Positions 22,601-32,204 of a stretch of 64,000 bases of DNA are shown in pieces. The number at the start of each line of letters is the position of its first letter. The stretch's first letter is position 1. The stretch comes from Aplectana chamaeleonis (taxonomy: Eukaryota; Nematoda; Chromadorea; Rhabditida; Cosmocercidae). The stretch is from NCBI GenBank assembly GCA_029168955.1, contig JAPDOI010000292.1, forward strand, positions 224,501-288,500, written 5' to 3'. The notes beneath the pieces were generated by a model. It did no database searches. It worked only from the letters and a program-made list of their open reading frames with translations, and was not told the DNA's origin. The translations under genes and the position numbers were made by a program.

Positions 22601-25111
22601 CGAGCACACAATACACTATACTTCTTCCTCGCATAAGACCGAATAATCCGATCGATGAAATTTTCGCGTTCATATCGAAATGGTTTGAGCAGTCTTTGGT
22701 TTCCTGAGAAAAAGTAATGGAAAAAGCTCTCATAAATGACGGCGATGTGGAAAATGTGGTATCGATAAGACCACAATTTCCAGTTATCTATATATGTATA
22801 TGTTTATTACACTCACTTCAGGCAAATGCGTGATAATAGTTGCTCGAAAATAGATCAAATAAAGTCGAATCTTCGATTTCTATCTATTGACTGGTGTTTG
22901 TGATCTTAGGAACGCAAAGCATTCTACTCTTTCATCAGATACGAGAACTTCCCACCCCCTGACCAGTGTCAAGCAGACGATTGTGGTCTCGACAAAGCTA
23001 CGCCACTTCCCCTATGGTGATCAAGTTTTTTAAAATTTTCGCTCTAATTTCCGTTTCCCTCTAGGCGAAAAGCATTTTAACGACTCCGGAGCTAAAAAAA
23101 ATTCAAAAATTGTATGCTGTCTTTTTATCTCATTTTTTGTGATTAACTATGAGCCTATTGCTATACGTGCAGAAAATTTGATCGATTGGATTATTCGGTC
23201 TTATGCAAGAAACAAGTATACAGTGCCTCGTAGGATTTTCTTTTGAAAATCTGCACGTCACGGTCAAGCGGGGCTATGTGTAATTTTTCGAAAACTGAGC
23301 GACCCCCCCCCTTCTGACCACCCAAGTTTTTTCCAAAAATCCAATTTTTTGCGAACCCCCCCCCCCCTCACAGTGTAAATCTTGGGGACTTTTTTCAACA
23401 ATTTTTCGAAGTCTGGAGTACTGAAAGAGGTACCTTATGGTGTTCCAAAACCGTTTTTTTTATTTTCCAATCACTTTCATTTTTGGTCGGAAATGTTTGC
23501 GATCCCCCTCGAACCCCGTGGAGAAACTACGAAGCCCCGCTTGACCATGCTGCACGTAAAATCCAGAGAAGAAACTGACCTTTGTCACAATACCTGTAGC
23601 CTCTGAGCACTCCTCCGTCACATCGACCTGAAACCAATAGTCGTTTATATCTCTTCATATGGAAGCGTAGGTCCCAAGAAACAAATAATTAGAATATGCA
23701 ATCAAAACTCCCCCCCCAAAAAATAAGAAAACCTCAAGAGAAAACTCTAAGCAGCTCACCTCGAGTTCGTCCTCATCTCCCTTCCGGGTGGTACTGTCAC
23801 TCCGGTGGACCTGTCTCCATTGCCCACCTCTTCGCCGTCTATACTTCAGCACCGTATGCTTCCGTCCTTCATCATCACTGCCACAAGTAGCTCGTCGATT
23901 AATTGAGTCCACCCTCCCGCGATCTGTTAGTTCCGAATCGGACAAAGTTGCTGAAAAATGCTCACCTTTTATGAAGTTGAATCTATGAAGCTGATGATGG
24001 AGAAAACCACAGATTTCGTAACAATGTAGTTTTCTCTCAGACCGGTTATGGCTTTTAGGCCAGGTGTTATACGACGCCCAGAAGTCACACTCCTCAACGT
24101 CAGCGCGTGGGCGTTGTGTTAGAGTATGAATGGTCTCTAACGCTACGCCCGCTTCGCAATGGCGGCGACGGCCGCAACGACTTTTTCATCATTATTCCAC
24201 GACCGATTGCATTATGTTTCATAAAAGTAGATTCAAGTACTTTCTTCTGCTACCCTGATAGTGAACGCGGGTACAGATTTCGCTTGCTCGGCAAGGTTAA
24301 GCGCCACTCTAATAATAGGCTCCGCCCTAGCGTTGCCGCTGGGGGATTCAGTCTCCACGAGAGCGTATTCATACCCCAACGACACGCCGCGTGTCACCTT
24401 GGCGTCAAGAAGCACGAATAGCACCTAAGGCAGTTTCTGACATTTCCGGAAAATTTTGACCACTGAAGGTTGATCGGTCGGAATGCCCCGACGGACCCTG
24501 ATACTAGGCCAGAAGACCGACAATGAAGGTTCTTCGATTTGCCAAAGTTGGACGGTGGGAACTCAAACTTTCCATTTTTACGGATATTTTATGATCCTAG
24601 CCAAAATTTCCGACTTGGAACGAACCCATACCCTGTCCTAAGTCTGGCCACGTCCACATTCTGAAGGAATGCGCTCCCATTTCTCTCAGATGTTCAAAAA
24701 ATTTGTAGAAAAAAAAGAAAATTTCGGGAAGAAAATCAGTGCGATAAAATCTCCATCATTAAACGTTGATTTTGATGTAAAAAAATGAACAAAAAACATC
24801 AAGAATCAATACCAAAGTCTTCATCATCCGAGTTTGGTTGTGAGAGAAGATGTGTGGTTCGCGTGTATAACACCTCCATTTCCTCGCCAGTCTTCCTAGC
24901 AGCCGGATTTTTGACCTGAAACAAATTCAGTTTGGCTTGATTTTGCTGACAGATGCTAAAATAAAAATGAGAGACACATAGAAACAGTGAAAAGCAAATC
25001 CGATTTAGTCACCTTGACAGTAGTGCTGTCATCCACGACCCTATCTCCTCCGAAGTCGTAGCCATTTTCGTGTAATATCTGACTAAGCGCTTCACTGATA
25101 TCGCGCTCCAT
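16620..25111 (-). CDS. paqr-1: Adiponectin-receptor (PAQR/AdipoR) homologue, 11 exons
   Basis: Exons (minus order): 25111-25013, 24915-24813, 23950-23760, 23627-23580, 22099-22026, 21959-21862, 21466-21286, 20273-20149, 19032-18943, 18455-18289, 16763-16620. All introns are GT-AG and every phase joins, giving 1320 nt and 439 residues. Residues 1-150 are charged and poorly conserved (cytoplasmic N-terminus). The family core starts at RWKVLKYENLP (152-162) and runs through HTETGNIWTH to seven membrane segments ending in AFVHYYGISEMA. The AdipoR zinc ligands are H250, D267, H396 and H400, with spacings 17, 129 and 4 as in human AdipoR1. Nematode PAQR proteins maintain membrane lipid composition and fluidity; that role is inferred by homology. 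The closest relative appears to be C. elegans PAQR-1, judged by the RTPERFFPGKCDIW and FQSHQLFHTC segments; PAQR-2 is the alternative. Introns of 66 to 1525 bases hold many transposons, and no coding lesion is visible. Confidence 0.95.
17744..17812. repeat. AGCAGCGATTCGCCCGC tandem copies in PAQR intron 10
   Basis: Two exact 17-base copies (17744-17760, 17774-17790) and a third degraded one (GACGATCCGCCCGC). This lies inside the 1525-base last intron, within GC-rich palindromic material from about 17130. Confidence 0.55.
17947..18085. mobile_element. Small foldback element in PAQR intron 10
   Basis: Ends ATTTACCCG(T/C)GAG and its inverse enclose a hairpin in which GATTCCTGTGCTCTATGC is repeated as its perfect complement. 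Probably a MITE; the target duplication was not resolved. Confidence 0.6.
19116..19341. mobile_element. Family E TIR element in PAQR intron 8
   Basis: Inverted ends around TAGTTGGGTCCGTGGCTTGC and GCAAGCCACAGACCTAACTA, then AAGAAAAAAC and 'CACCCGCGGCTGGCGCGG' toward the centre. Related copies are at 25847 and 27323. TA at both ends suggests a Tc1/mariner-type target. Confidence 0.65.
20309..21246. mobile_element. Family C TIR element in PAQR intron 7
   Basis: Ends GTCCAGCGGGACGTTGTGAC and GTCACAACCCCGCTGGAC are inverted copies. The interior is full of 'AATTTTTGCGACCCCCC' phrases. It contains a family F-like core (20420-20515) and a nested family D element. No transposase frame is present. 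It fills most of the 1012-base intron. Confidence 0.7.
20875..21166. mobile_element. Family D element nested in the family C copy
   Basis: Inverted ends near TTGTCAAGCGAGGCGTTATG and CAGCCCCGCTTGATCC. It matches the cleaner copy at 23262-23545 in having GACCCCCC runs after each end. Confidence 0.5.
22608..23228. mobile_element. Inverted-repeat element in PAQR intron 4
   Basis: About 65 bases at 22608-22672 recur inverted at 23165-23228, including GCATAAGACCGAATAATCC and ATCGAT(G/C)AAATTTTC. The inner 'CATATCGAAATGGTTTGAGCAG' echoes text in the foldback at 7340-7741. Boundaries are approximate. Confidence 0.55.
23262..23545. mobile_element. Family D TIR element in PAQR intron 4
   Basis: GGTCAAGCGGGGCT at the left is mirrored by AGCCCCGCTTGACC-type sequence at the right. 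The palindrome extends outward through TGCACGT on both sides. Interior runs of C are typical of this family. It lies 35 bases from exon 4. Confidence 0.65.
24058..24425. mobile_element. Family G MITE (TAA target) in PAQR intron 2
   Basis: The right end ...GAATAGCACC is followed by TAA, and the inner 'CTCCTCAACGTCAGCGCG' and 'GGCGGCGACGGC' match copies at 36179, 45040 and 54576. The left end carries an extra insertion, so its start is approximate. Confidence 0.55.
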
Positions 25112-25126
25112 ATCTGGAAAAAAAAT
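25112..25126 (-). promoter_or_regulatory. Splice acceptor abutting the PAQR start (probable trans-splice site)
   Basis: A pyrimidine tract TTTTTTTTCCAG ends two bases before ATG at 25111. No upstream exon with a matching donor and open frame is evident. In nematodes this arrangement usually marks spliced-leader addition. It also decides the start: the upstream ATG at 25207 would read through this acceptor. Confidence 0.6.
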
Positions 25127-25239
25127 AAAGTTGAAGGAAATCAGAAATCGGGAAAAATGAATACTACCAAGCGAAATTAAAAAGCGCGGATATGATGGAA
25201 CTCGCAACTGGCATTGTGTAATTGCACCAAAGCACGCTC

Positions 25240-25845
25240 GCCACGCATCGCACCTGCGCAGACAAGTCGTTTCAGGTCAATATCTATACCTCCATAGCGG
25301 CGCGACGCGACGGAATACGGGGATCGAAAAGAAATGTTTGTCCGAACTTCGTCAAGATTGTTTTTTTGGGGGGGGGGGGGTGTCGGACTTCATCGGGGCG
25401 TTGTGACCGGGTTTTAGCTTACGGAGCTTGACCTTTTGGCTCCTGGCAATGCGTCGGCAGTATGTTACGGGGGGCGTTGCGGGACCACAGCCACGCGTCG
25501 GCGACGCACCTTCATCCTTCGAAATGCAATTCTGAACATCACTGAATCAATTTTCATCCAGAAGGAAATAGGCTAGGCCATCTGTGGCCTCTCATAAAGA
25601 GCTATAAAGGTCAAAACTCGCCCTTTAACTAAGGCTAATGTGAAATTTTCGCTCATAATTGACTGAAGCTTATCGGTTTCATTACTTTCAAATGTAAGCT
25701 CAACATTTAATCCTCGACAGATGACGCATAAAGCTAGAAAACTGTCTTAGAAAACCCAATCGTCAAAAATAGTCAAGAAATAAGTGATAATACGTTTCAT
25801 TTCTCATTTGATAATTAATTTCTCTACTGTGGTAATGATTGTGTA
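25240..25845. other. Region upstream of the PAQR gene
   Basis: Contains a G-run at about 25372-25381 and a stray family C end (GGGGCGTTGTGACCGG, 25396). No TATA-like motif or other promoter element could be assigned confidently. If the gene is trans-spliced, the true transcription start may lie anywhere here. Confidence 0.3.
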
Positions 25846-25846
25846 C

Positions 25847-26073
25847 AGTTAGGTAAATGGCTTGTTTCCTCTAGAAAAAACATTTAAATCTCACCAGCGG
25901 CTGGCGCGGGCTGTTTAAATCTCACCGACGGCTGGTGGTATGATGAGGTGATCAGCTGCGCTCTTCTCTCGGCCTGAATCGTTAAGCGGGTCTGCGCACG
26001 CGACCGTCGCCCCAGGCGCGAGTGAGATTTACAAGTTTTTTCTTGAGTAAACAAGCCACGGGTTTAACTATAC
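25847..26073. mobile_element. Family E TIR element, copy 2
   Basis: Left TACAGTTAGGTAAATGGCTTG and right CAAGCCACGGGTTTAACTATA, with the family's 'CACCAGCGGCTGGCGCGG' text and 'GAGTGAGATTT' inside. Diverged from copy 1 at 19116. Confidence 0.65.
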
Positions 26074-26241
26074 TCTATGGAGTCCAAAAACTGGGAAGAA
26101 ACTGAGCGCTTACAACTTCAACACGGCAAAGCTAGGCTTGAAGGTGCGCCGCCCACAAGCGGTTGTGGTCTCGCAACGACTACCGTAGTCCACTGCTGGC
26201 GCACTGCCAGAAGCCAAAAGGTCAATCTCCGTAAGCTACCC

Positions 26242-26383
26242 TATATAAAACGGCGTAATTCACATCATTCCGAGGCGCGAGCGACTCCTGGGCCTCCGTC
26301 TACCCTCCGCTCTCTCACTGTCTCTAACCTCCGCTCCGCACCAGCACGCGTAGGAAACATATGAATTCCGCCGTTTTATAGCC
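26242..26383. mobile_element. Family F short TIR element, copy 1
   Basis: TATAAAACGGCGTAATTCAC at the left and ATGAATTCCGCCGTTTTATA at the right enclose a pyrimidine-rich core with CTCTCTCACTGTCTCTAACC. The same element is present inverted 28 bases away. Confidence 0.75.
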
Positions 26384-26410
26384 TGTACAACATATGACCG
26401 GCCTCAGCGG

Positions 26411-26566
26411 AGCTACAGGCCATAAAACGGCGAAATTCACATGGTTCCTACGGATGCTGGTGCGGAGCGGAGGTTAGAGACGGGAAGAGAGCGGAGGGAA
26501 ATCGGAGACTGAGGCATCGCGCGCGCCGCTCGCGCCTCGAATGATGTGAATTACGCCGTTTTATAG
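26411..26566. mobile_element. Family F short TIR element, copy 2 (inverted)
   Basis: Reverse-orientation copy of the preceding element, beginning ATAAAACGGCGAAATTCACA and ending GAATTACGCCGTTTTATA. The two copies form a potential hairpin of about 140 bases per arm. Confidence 0.75.
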
Positions 26567-26719
26567 AGGGTACGACCGCCTGTTTGCCCAGAACTTTCGC
26601 AGAATCTGACTTTTTACAAGCCTCTTCTATGCAAATTTCTGGCTTCTTTAGCCCAGAAAAATTACGAATCTCTCCCAAATTAACAAAACTTTATTTTTGG
26701 CAGAAATTTTTACCACCTC

Positions 26720-27148
26720 TAACCCCTATTGTGACCGGTCACAACCCTGCTGGACCCTGTCTGGCAGGGTCCAGCGGAACGTTGTGACAGGGTCAGAGGG
26801 GTTTCAAAGAAACACAGCCGGGGTGGGGGGGAGGACGTAAAAATTTTGGTTCAAAAAAGGGATGCTCAAAGCGGTTTCGGGCACTATCCGAAAATTTTTG
26901 TCACCAATGGGTCGTAACTCTATCCAGAACGGTCGCAATGCCACGCTGGACTCATGTCGGGAATCCGCGCAGATACGATCCCTCCTCCTTTTTGACCAAA
27001 AATTTTGAGAAAATTTGCGAGTCCGCATCCAAATTTTCATTTGTGAGCCGAAATTCTTACGATCCCCATACCAATTTTTTCTATTATGAGCCGGAATTTG
27101 TACGACCCCCCATCACGCGTTGTGCCGGCGCACAACCCCGCTCGAACC
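26720..27148. mobile_element. Two family C ends abutting, then a family C copy
   Basis: A right end (GTCACAACCCTGCTGGAC, to 26755) and a left end (GTCCAGCGGAACGTTGTGAC, from 26769) face away from each other across 13 bases, forming a strong hairpin. The second element closes at CACAACCCCGCTCGAACC (27148). The interior has the usual 'TTTTGCGA.CCCCC' words. Confidence 0.6.
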
Positions 27149-27220
27149 TGCTGCCTGGAGTGCTGAGAACAAATATAATGTCGGCGTAAATCCGGAAGAG
27201 ACTTCGCGTTTACTGTTGAA

Positions 27221-27279
27221 GGTTGGCGCAAACTCGGTGCCATATACTATAACAAAGGTGCGCCGAGTTTGCGCCAACC
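27221..27279. repeat. 17-bp perfect inverted repeat
   Basis: GGTTGGCGCAAACTCGG and its exact complement are separated by 25 bases. A related half-site with flanking text occurs at 14388-14450. Confidence 0.6.
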
Positions 27280-27322
27280 TCCAATGGGGAACGCAAAGTC
27301 ACTCCAGGATCCATGCCGACCA

Positions 27323-27490
27323 TAGTTACATCCGTGGCCTGCTTCCTCAAGAAAAAACCTTTAAATTCGAACCGCGGCTGTCGCGGCGGTTTTATTCTCA
27401 AATATTGAGATTTTAACCGCCACGCCAGCCGCGGTTTGAATTTACAAGTTATTTTCTTGAGGAAACAGGCCACGGACCTAACCATATATG
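27323..27490. mobile_element. Family E TIR element, copy 3
   Basis: TAGTTACATCCGTGGCC at the left, GGCCACGGACCTAACCATA at the right, and a central palindrome around ATTCTCAAATATTGAGAT. Shorter than the other two copies. Confidence 0.65.
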
Positions 27491-27904
27491 GTCCGTATAC
27501 AGTTTTCTGGATAACTATGGCCATGTTACCGTACCTGTACCGTAACAAGTCGATGTTTCAGATCTGGCTGACAGTTTACCTAGGAGCGTTTCTTGAGGTG
27601 CTGACCACGAAACCGATGTCCGTTTTCCGATTTTAGTGGAATTCTAGCGAGTTGCGGTAGATTTAATGTGAGTTAGCTACCGTGACCTAACGTAATGCTT
27701 CGAAAATCGAATAACGGATATAAAATTCGTGACCAGCAACACAGCGAACCACTCCAGGCAGTTTTTTTTTCACAAATCCAAAACTTTGGCCTCGCTACAG
27801 TGAACCTACCGTAACCATCCAAAAAGCTGATTAGGAGCACACTTACTTGTGTTCGGAAAACCAAATTAACCTTTCGGCAACGTCCAGGCGAGAAAGAAAA
27901 ACTT

Positions 27905-28071
27905 AGACGTCTGGGCACTGATTTAGGTCTCTTGCTGGGAGTAGCTTATCCGCCCATTTTCTCGCCGTTGACCTATCACAAGCGCTGCAAAGGGTGGCAT
28001 GATTGGGCGACAGCGAGAAAGTTTGCGGATAAGCTACTCCCAGCAAGAGATCTAAATCAGTACCGACGTCT
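27905..28071. mobile_element. Palindromic MITE
   Basis: Arms of about 50 bases: GACGTCTGGGCACTGATTTA onward is mirrored by TAAATCAGTACCGACGTC. Both continue through CTTGCTGGGAGTAGCTTATC. The centre is 'GTTGACCTATCACAAGCGC'. High arm identity. Confidence 0.75.
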
Positions 28072-28079
28072 GGAGTCCG

Positions 28080-28545
28080 AAATGTGAGATAAGTGTGTTC
28101 CTTTTTCCAAATTTTCCAATATTTCCGTAATTTTCTACTAATTTTACAAGGAAGTATGAGGAATTAAGAAGAGAAACTATCACACAAAGGACAGAGAAGC
28201 AATTTTCAAATACAACGCACACATTTCAGTATAAAAAGGCCAATGTTACTCGCCACTGATAAGATAAGCATGCAAAAACAAGAGACCAAAGAACACAAAA
28301 CACGCACCACGAGTTTGAATGATTTCATCTGAGAAATAGGAAGGAGCAAATAGAGGTGATTCAGAAATATGCAAACAAGAAGCAAAACGAACTTTTTCAG
28401 GAAAAGAAAATGTCGCCGGCGTGTTTTCTCGAATTAAAAAATTTCTGGGAACCTTTCAGCTGCAATCAAAAAATATAGTTTCCTTTTTCTTGTCAGTATT
28501 CAAATATTAAACAGCTGCGAAACATAGGAAAAGCTGAGCTTCTGA
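28080..28545. other. No gene recognised
   Basis: AT-rich sequence with frequent stops on both strands. The two TTTCAG sites (28229, 28459) have no open frame behind them. Confidence 0.4.
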
Positions 28546-28720
28546 AAAAGGAGGCGGCTCTGGCAATTGAGGGCGTCGACGCGCCAGAAATTTGGGTGCG
28601 TTGGGTGCATTGAGTATAGCGCGCGTCTACCCCACTCCAATTTTCTGGCCAAAGCTCGAATCGGGCGACGCGCGGGGGCAAAAATAGTGGCGTCGCGTTG
28701 GTTGTGCAGTGTGTTCCTGC
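28545..28720. repeat. Repeat with 'GGCAATTGAGGGCGTCGACGCG'-type core
   Basis: GCAATTGAGGGCGTCGACGC here is inverted at about 31950-31975. The short frames with similar peptides on the minus strand are incidental. Confidence 0.4.
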
Positions 28721-29422
28721 ACACAATGTTTTTAACCAGACAGCAAAAAAACTTTCTGACTAGTTGCTGTTCCACACAATCTCTACACCGTTGTATTGGA
28801 TATTGTATTTATTTATCTTCTGACTTTCCTATCACACTATCGTCTGTGATTTCCTGCTGTTTATATCCTATACAGTATTGCTTGATTTAGGGTATTCGGC
28901 GTGCTTTTCACATATGCGTTCAGATTCATCACTCTGTCTACAGAACAGTTCTAATTCTATTCGGAGGCTAAGTTTAGAGTGTTATTTTGAAAAACATAAG
29001 AAAAACAGAAAGACAAAAAAGTGCACTCAATATCTTCAACGACCCTTCACTGACCCCGCCTTGATGCGCTGTGTCGCTGTATTACCTGTGGTATATAATT
29101 CTGTGGCCCTTTGCCAATGGGAACGATGCCTCCACACATAGAGCCAAAACTACCCCAACAAAATTGGTTCATTCACCTTATCCACCGTCATATCCGGTTA
29201 AATTACCCAAGTTTGAGGTCTGGTATCGTGTTGAGCCGATGGTCAACTTGTGTGTGCCGCTACTACTATTCACGTGAGCGTGGCTGGAAGTTACCGAGCG
29301 TCTTCGATTGGGCTCCACAGGCGAGGAACCGTGTGGCGGGTTCTGCAAGTTCATCATCAACCTTAAAAAAGCCACCGTAACAGGTTAATTTCGGCCTATT
29401 TCCTCCCTGTGTATCTGACAAG

Positions 29423-30343
29423 ATGCCCGCCGCTGCCGCTGTTCCTTTCCAGATGGTGACCAGAAGGCGATCGGCGAAAGAAGGCAAAGATGGAAGTTCA
29501 CAGCCGCCGAATGGAATCGAGATGGCGCTCGAACAACTGGAGGCGGACAAGAAGGCCCCGGAATATATGAAGGCTTTGTTTGTCCATATTTTGCACGTCC
29601 AGAGCGAGTTTTCTGCTGTTTTAGCAAAGAACCAAGAGTTGCAGGAGAAAGTCGCCGCTCTTGGTGCTGAAAACTCTGCTCTCAAAGAGTGCGCTAGCGG
29701 ACGCCGAGGCTAAACTTTCTCAATCATCGGCCCTGCGAAATCCCCCTGTTGTGCATGATAGCCACGTTGTTAGCAGTAGGCATAGTGTAGATGCGGAGGA
29801 GAAGGAGCGGTTGCGCTCACTGGTTGTTTCCGGCGGCCCTGAATCCTCTAAAAGCGGTCTATTGAAAGAACAAAAGATGATTACTCTGTCGTAGAAGATG
29901 TATTGAATCATCTGAGTGTTGAATGTATTCCTTGTATGGTTTGTAGGCTAGGTAAACCACAGATTGATCGACCCCGTTTGTTGAAAGTTGTTCTCACCTC
30001 TAGCTACTATCAGAACCTGACGCTGCGTAGGGCTCCTCGTCTGCGATCCTTCTCCCGCGACGGGGTCTTCATAAGGCCTTCGCTCACAAAGGAAGAACTG
30101 GCACGCCGGCGAGAAGCTGCTATTGCACGTCGCTCATCTACAAATGTTGCTCTCTCTAGCTCACAGCCTTCTCAATCTAGTACGCCTGTTACTGATACTA
30201 GCACGCTTCCTCACGATCCCAATATGCTTGTTGTTGGTTCGAGCACGCTTGTTGCCAATCCGAGTTTGCCAGTTGCTGATACTACTACACTTGCCACTGA
30301 TCCAACTTCTTCTGCTACTGCTTCGAGTGCGGAAAACGCGTAA
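29423..30343 (+). pseudogene. CR1-like ORF1 protein remnant
   Basis: Starts at ATG 29423. The first ~95 residues include an alanine/proline start and a coiled-coil-like stretch (KNQELQEKVAALGAENSAL). Frame changes near 29690 and 29880 are needed to continue. The last block (29903-30343) carries CRLGKPQIDRPRLLKVVL and IRPSLTKEELARRREAA, typical of the esterase/RRM-type C-terminal part of CR1 ORF1 proteins. It ends in a Ser/Thr/Pro-rich tail with tandem LPV(A/V)D(T/P) units. ORF1 proteins bind the element's RNA. Assigned by motif recognition, not alignment. Confidence 0.65.
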
Positions 30344-30375
30344 GCCATCCTCGGGACGGATCTCGTAGTATTTTA

Positions 30376-30840
30376 TGCTTTACAACAAATATACGATCTA
30401 TTTCTAAAAACAATGATTCTTTTGTATTGCTTTTACAGGACAAAAACACTGACATTATCGTGCTCACGGAGACGTGGCTTAAGACGGGAGTTGAATTGGC
30501 GCCTCTGCTGGGGACTGGAGTTCTCACTACGACATTCTCAGGTGTGACCGTAGTCGCAAGAGAGAGGAGGTGGGGTTGCTTTGTTCGTGAGGAAGCCTTA
30601 TTCACCTGCTCTTGTTTTCCGTGAGTCTGTTACGGACTCGTATGAAATTTTATGTGCAGACGTGGAAGCAGGGCTCGTTCTTGTGCGGTTCATTGTGGTT
30701 TATAGAGCTCCGAGTTGTACCGCGGTGATGACTGAGCAGTTGAACGCAAGCATTAGTGATATGGTGTCTGTTAACTACCCCTGCGTAACCACCGGCGACT
30801 TCAATTTCCCTGATGTGCGATGGGGTGGCACCTATCGTCG
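30376..30840 (+). pseudogene. CR1-like endonuclease remnant
   Basis: An APE-type endonuclease that would nick target DNA. The N-terminal NIRSISKN and DIIVLTETWL segments lie in one frame (to about 30590). After a frameshift come FIVVYRAPSC and TTGDFNFPDVRW, carrying the conserved Asp-X-Asn catalytic pair. The sequence then runs into the palindrome at 30833, so the C-terminal catalytic His region and everything downstream are lost. Confidence 0.75.
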
Positions 30841-30976
30841 ATCACTGGTCGAGAGAGCGGCGCGTCGAACACATGGCACGCACGCAAGCGAGGAGGTAGT
30901 GATGGGATCATCACCTCCTCGCTGGCGTGCGTGCCACCTGTCGTTCGACGCGGCGATCTCGACCAGTGATCGATCA
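30833..30976. mobile_element. Palindromic insert ending the retrotransposon
   Basis: TCGATCACTGGTCGAGA is mirrored by TCTCGACCAGTGATCGA, and the arms run about 65 bases each with GGCACGCACGC/GCGTGCGTGCC near the centre. It sits directly after the GDFNFPDVRW codons. What follows (30977 onward) does not read as reverse transcriptase. Confidence 0.7.
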
Positions 30977-31099
30977 TAAACCAGACTCTGTTTCATTCCA
31001 AGTGAACTCATGTTTTCGGTTATCACAGCGCGGAGCGGTGGCTTTTTCGTCGAAACCTCCTTATCACTAGTTATATTTCACCGAGTCCTCCCGCTCCTC

Positions 31100-31310
31100 T
31101 GCTGGTGATAATCGAAATCAACAGGTCACTACGGCTGTACCAGAGCTTATATAAGTGATTTCTGGTGAGCCCTCAATTTCGATTGTCATCATCAGCGGAG
31201 CGGTGAACCTCGGTGAACTATAACTGGTGATAAATATGCTTTGATGAAGAAGCGATCGTTCGCAGCTGGTGATGAGCGACATCGAGAGCCCTTTAAAGAT
31301 GACCAAGACA
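31100..31310. repeat. Foldback with TGGTGATAATCGAAAT arms
   Basis: TGCTGGTGATAATCGAAAT at about 31100 is inverted as ATTTCGATTGTCATCATCAGC at about 31176. Further GCTGGTGATGA and ACTGGTGATAA words follow. Probably a small decayed element. Confidence 0.4.
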
Positions 31311-31755
31311 ATAGTATGAAAAGGTAAACATACATATTATAGTGAATAAGTAGCAAATGTTCCTTCATAATTATTGTGAACAGCTGTACATTTCTTCCAT
31401 CTGCATACATTTGATTTTCTTACTCTATACCTGTGAATTTTACTATTTCATGTATTGTGAGCCTTACTTCTGTCCCATTATGGTGTGAATAGCAAATGAA
31501 CGCAACAATAATAACCATCTTGTATATTCACCTTTCCGCTTCTGTACTCATCTCGTATATAATAATAATGCTCATGAGCGAATTGTAGTGAACATGTGAA
31601 AGCGTTTTCAGGTGGACAATAAAGAATTAATTATATTATACGCTGTTTTCGCAGCAGCAAATTGAGCTGGAGAATTAAAGTGAATGGAAAGCAATATTGC
31701 AGTTCATGATGTCTGCACGGGTGCAGTAGCTATAACACAACTCGATTAGATCACG
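31310..31755. other. No gene recognised
   Basis: AT-rich sequence without open frames of note, arrays or terminal repeats. Confidence 0.4.
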
Positions 31756-31789
31756 AAATGCACCGATTTGAAAAGGCTAGGTTAATAGC

Positions 31790-32075
31790 CTACGGCCGCT
31801 CTAGAATCTTTCGGGTCACCCGCGATGGCCACTGGGATGCTCCGCAATTATCGGGTCTCCCGCGCTACCATCGCGTTTCGGATGTCCCGCGAGACCTTAA
31901 TGGGGACGACGCCTTGGAGCAGATTCGGATGACACCGCAATTGGTCGTCGCGTCGACGCCCTCAATTGCCAGAGGGACCGGCACGAATCTACCGTAACTA
32001 GATTAGGCGTCAACCAAACTGTTTCTTGTTCATTGCAGGCGGGTTGCGTCTAATCTGACGCCTACCCTGGAATTA
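31790..32075. repeat. GC-rich palindromic repeat with 'TTAGGCGTCA' ends
   Basis: Contains GATTAGGCGTCAACC and later CTAATCTGACGCCTA as inverted copies (about 32003 and 32050), next to a segment with TCGGGTC(A/T)CCCGCG repeated three times. Shares the 'CCCTCAATTGCCAGAGG' text with 28545-28720. Confidence 0.4.
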
Positions 32076-32204
32076 GGCTGAATTTGAACCGATTTGACTC
32101 AAATTGCGTCAGCAAGTACCTCCTGGACTATCTCACTTATATCCAGACGGAAATCTTGAAAAATGTTTTATAGGATTTATTAACTACTTTACGGAATTCC
32201 AACT

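Larger units (their letters stand above)
29040..30840 (+). mobile_element. CR1-type non-LTR retrotransposon, 5' fragment
   Basis: An ORF1-like coding region (29423-30343) is followed by an apurinic-type endonuclease (about 30376-30840). This is the order of CR1/LINE elements. The reverse transcriptase is absent: the match stops where a palindrome begins at 30833. Frameshifts in both frames show it is inactive. The 5' boundary is only approximate, since no terminal feature is visible. Confidence 0.75.

Noticed and set aside
24956..25207. PAQR start at the upstream ATG (25207)
   Set aside because: That frame runs through a strong splice acceptor tract (TTTTTTTTCCAG) just before ATG 25111, and the extra residues are intron-like.
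29040..30840. LTR retrotransposon or retrovirus-like element
   Set aside because: An APE-type endonuclease follows an ORF1 of CR1 style; no LTR, protease or integrase motif is visible.
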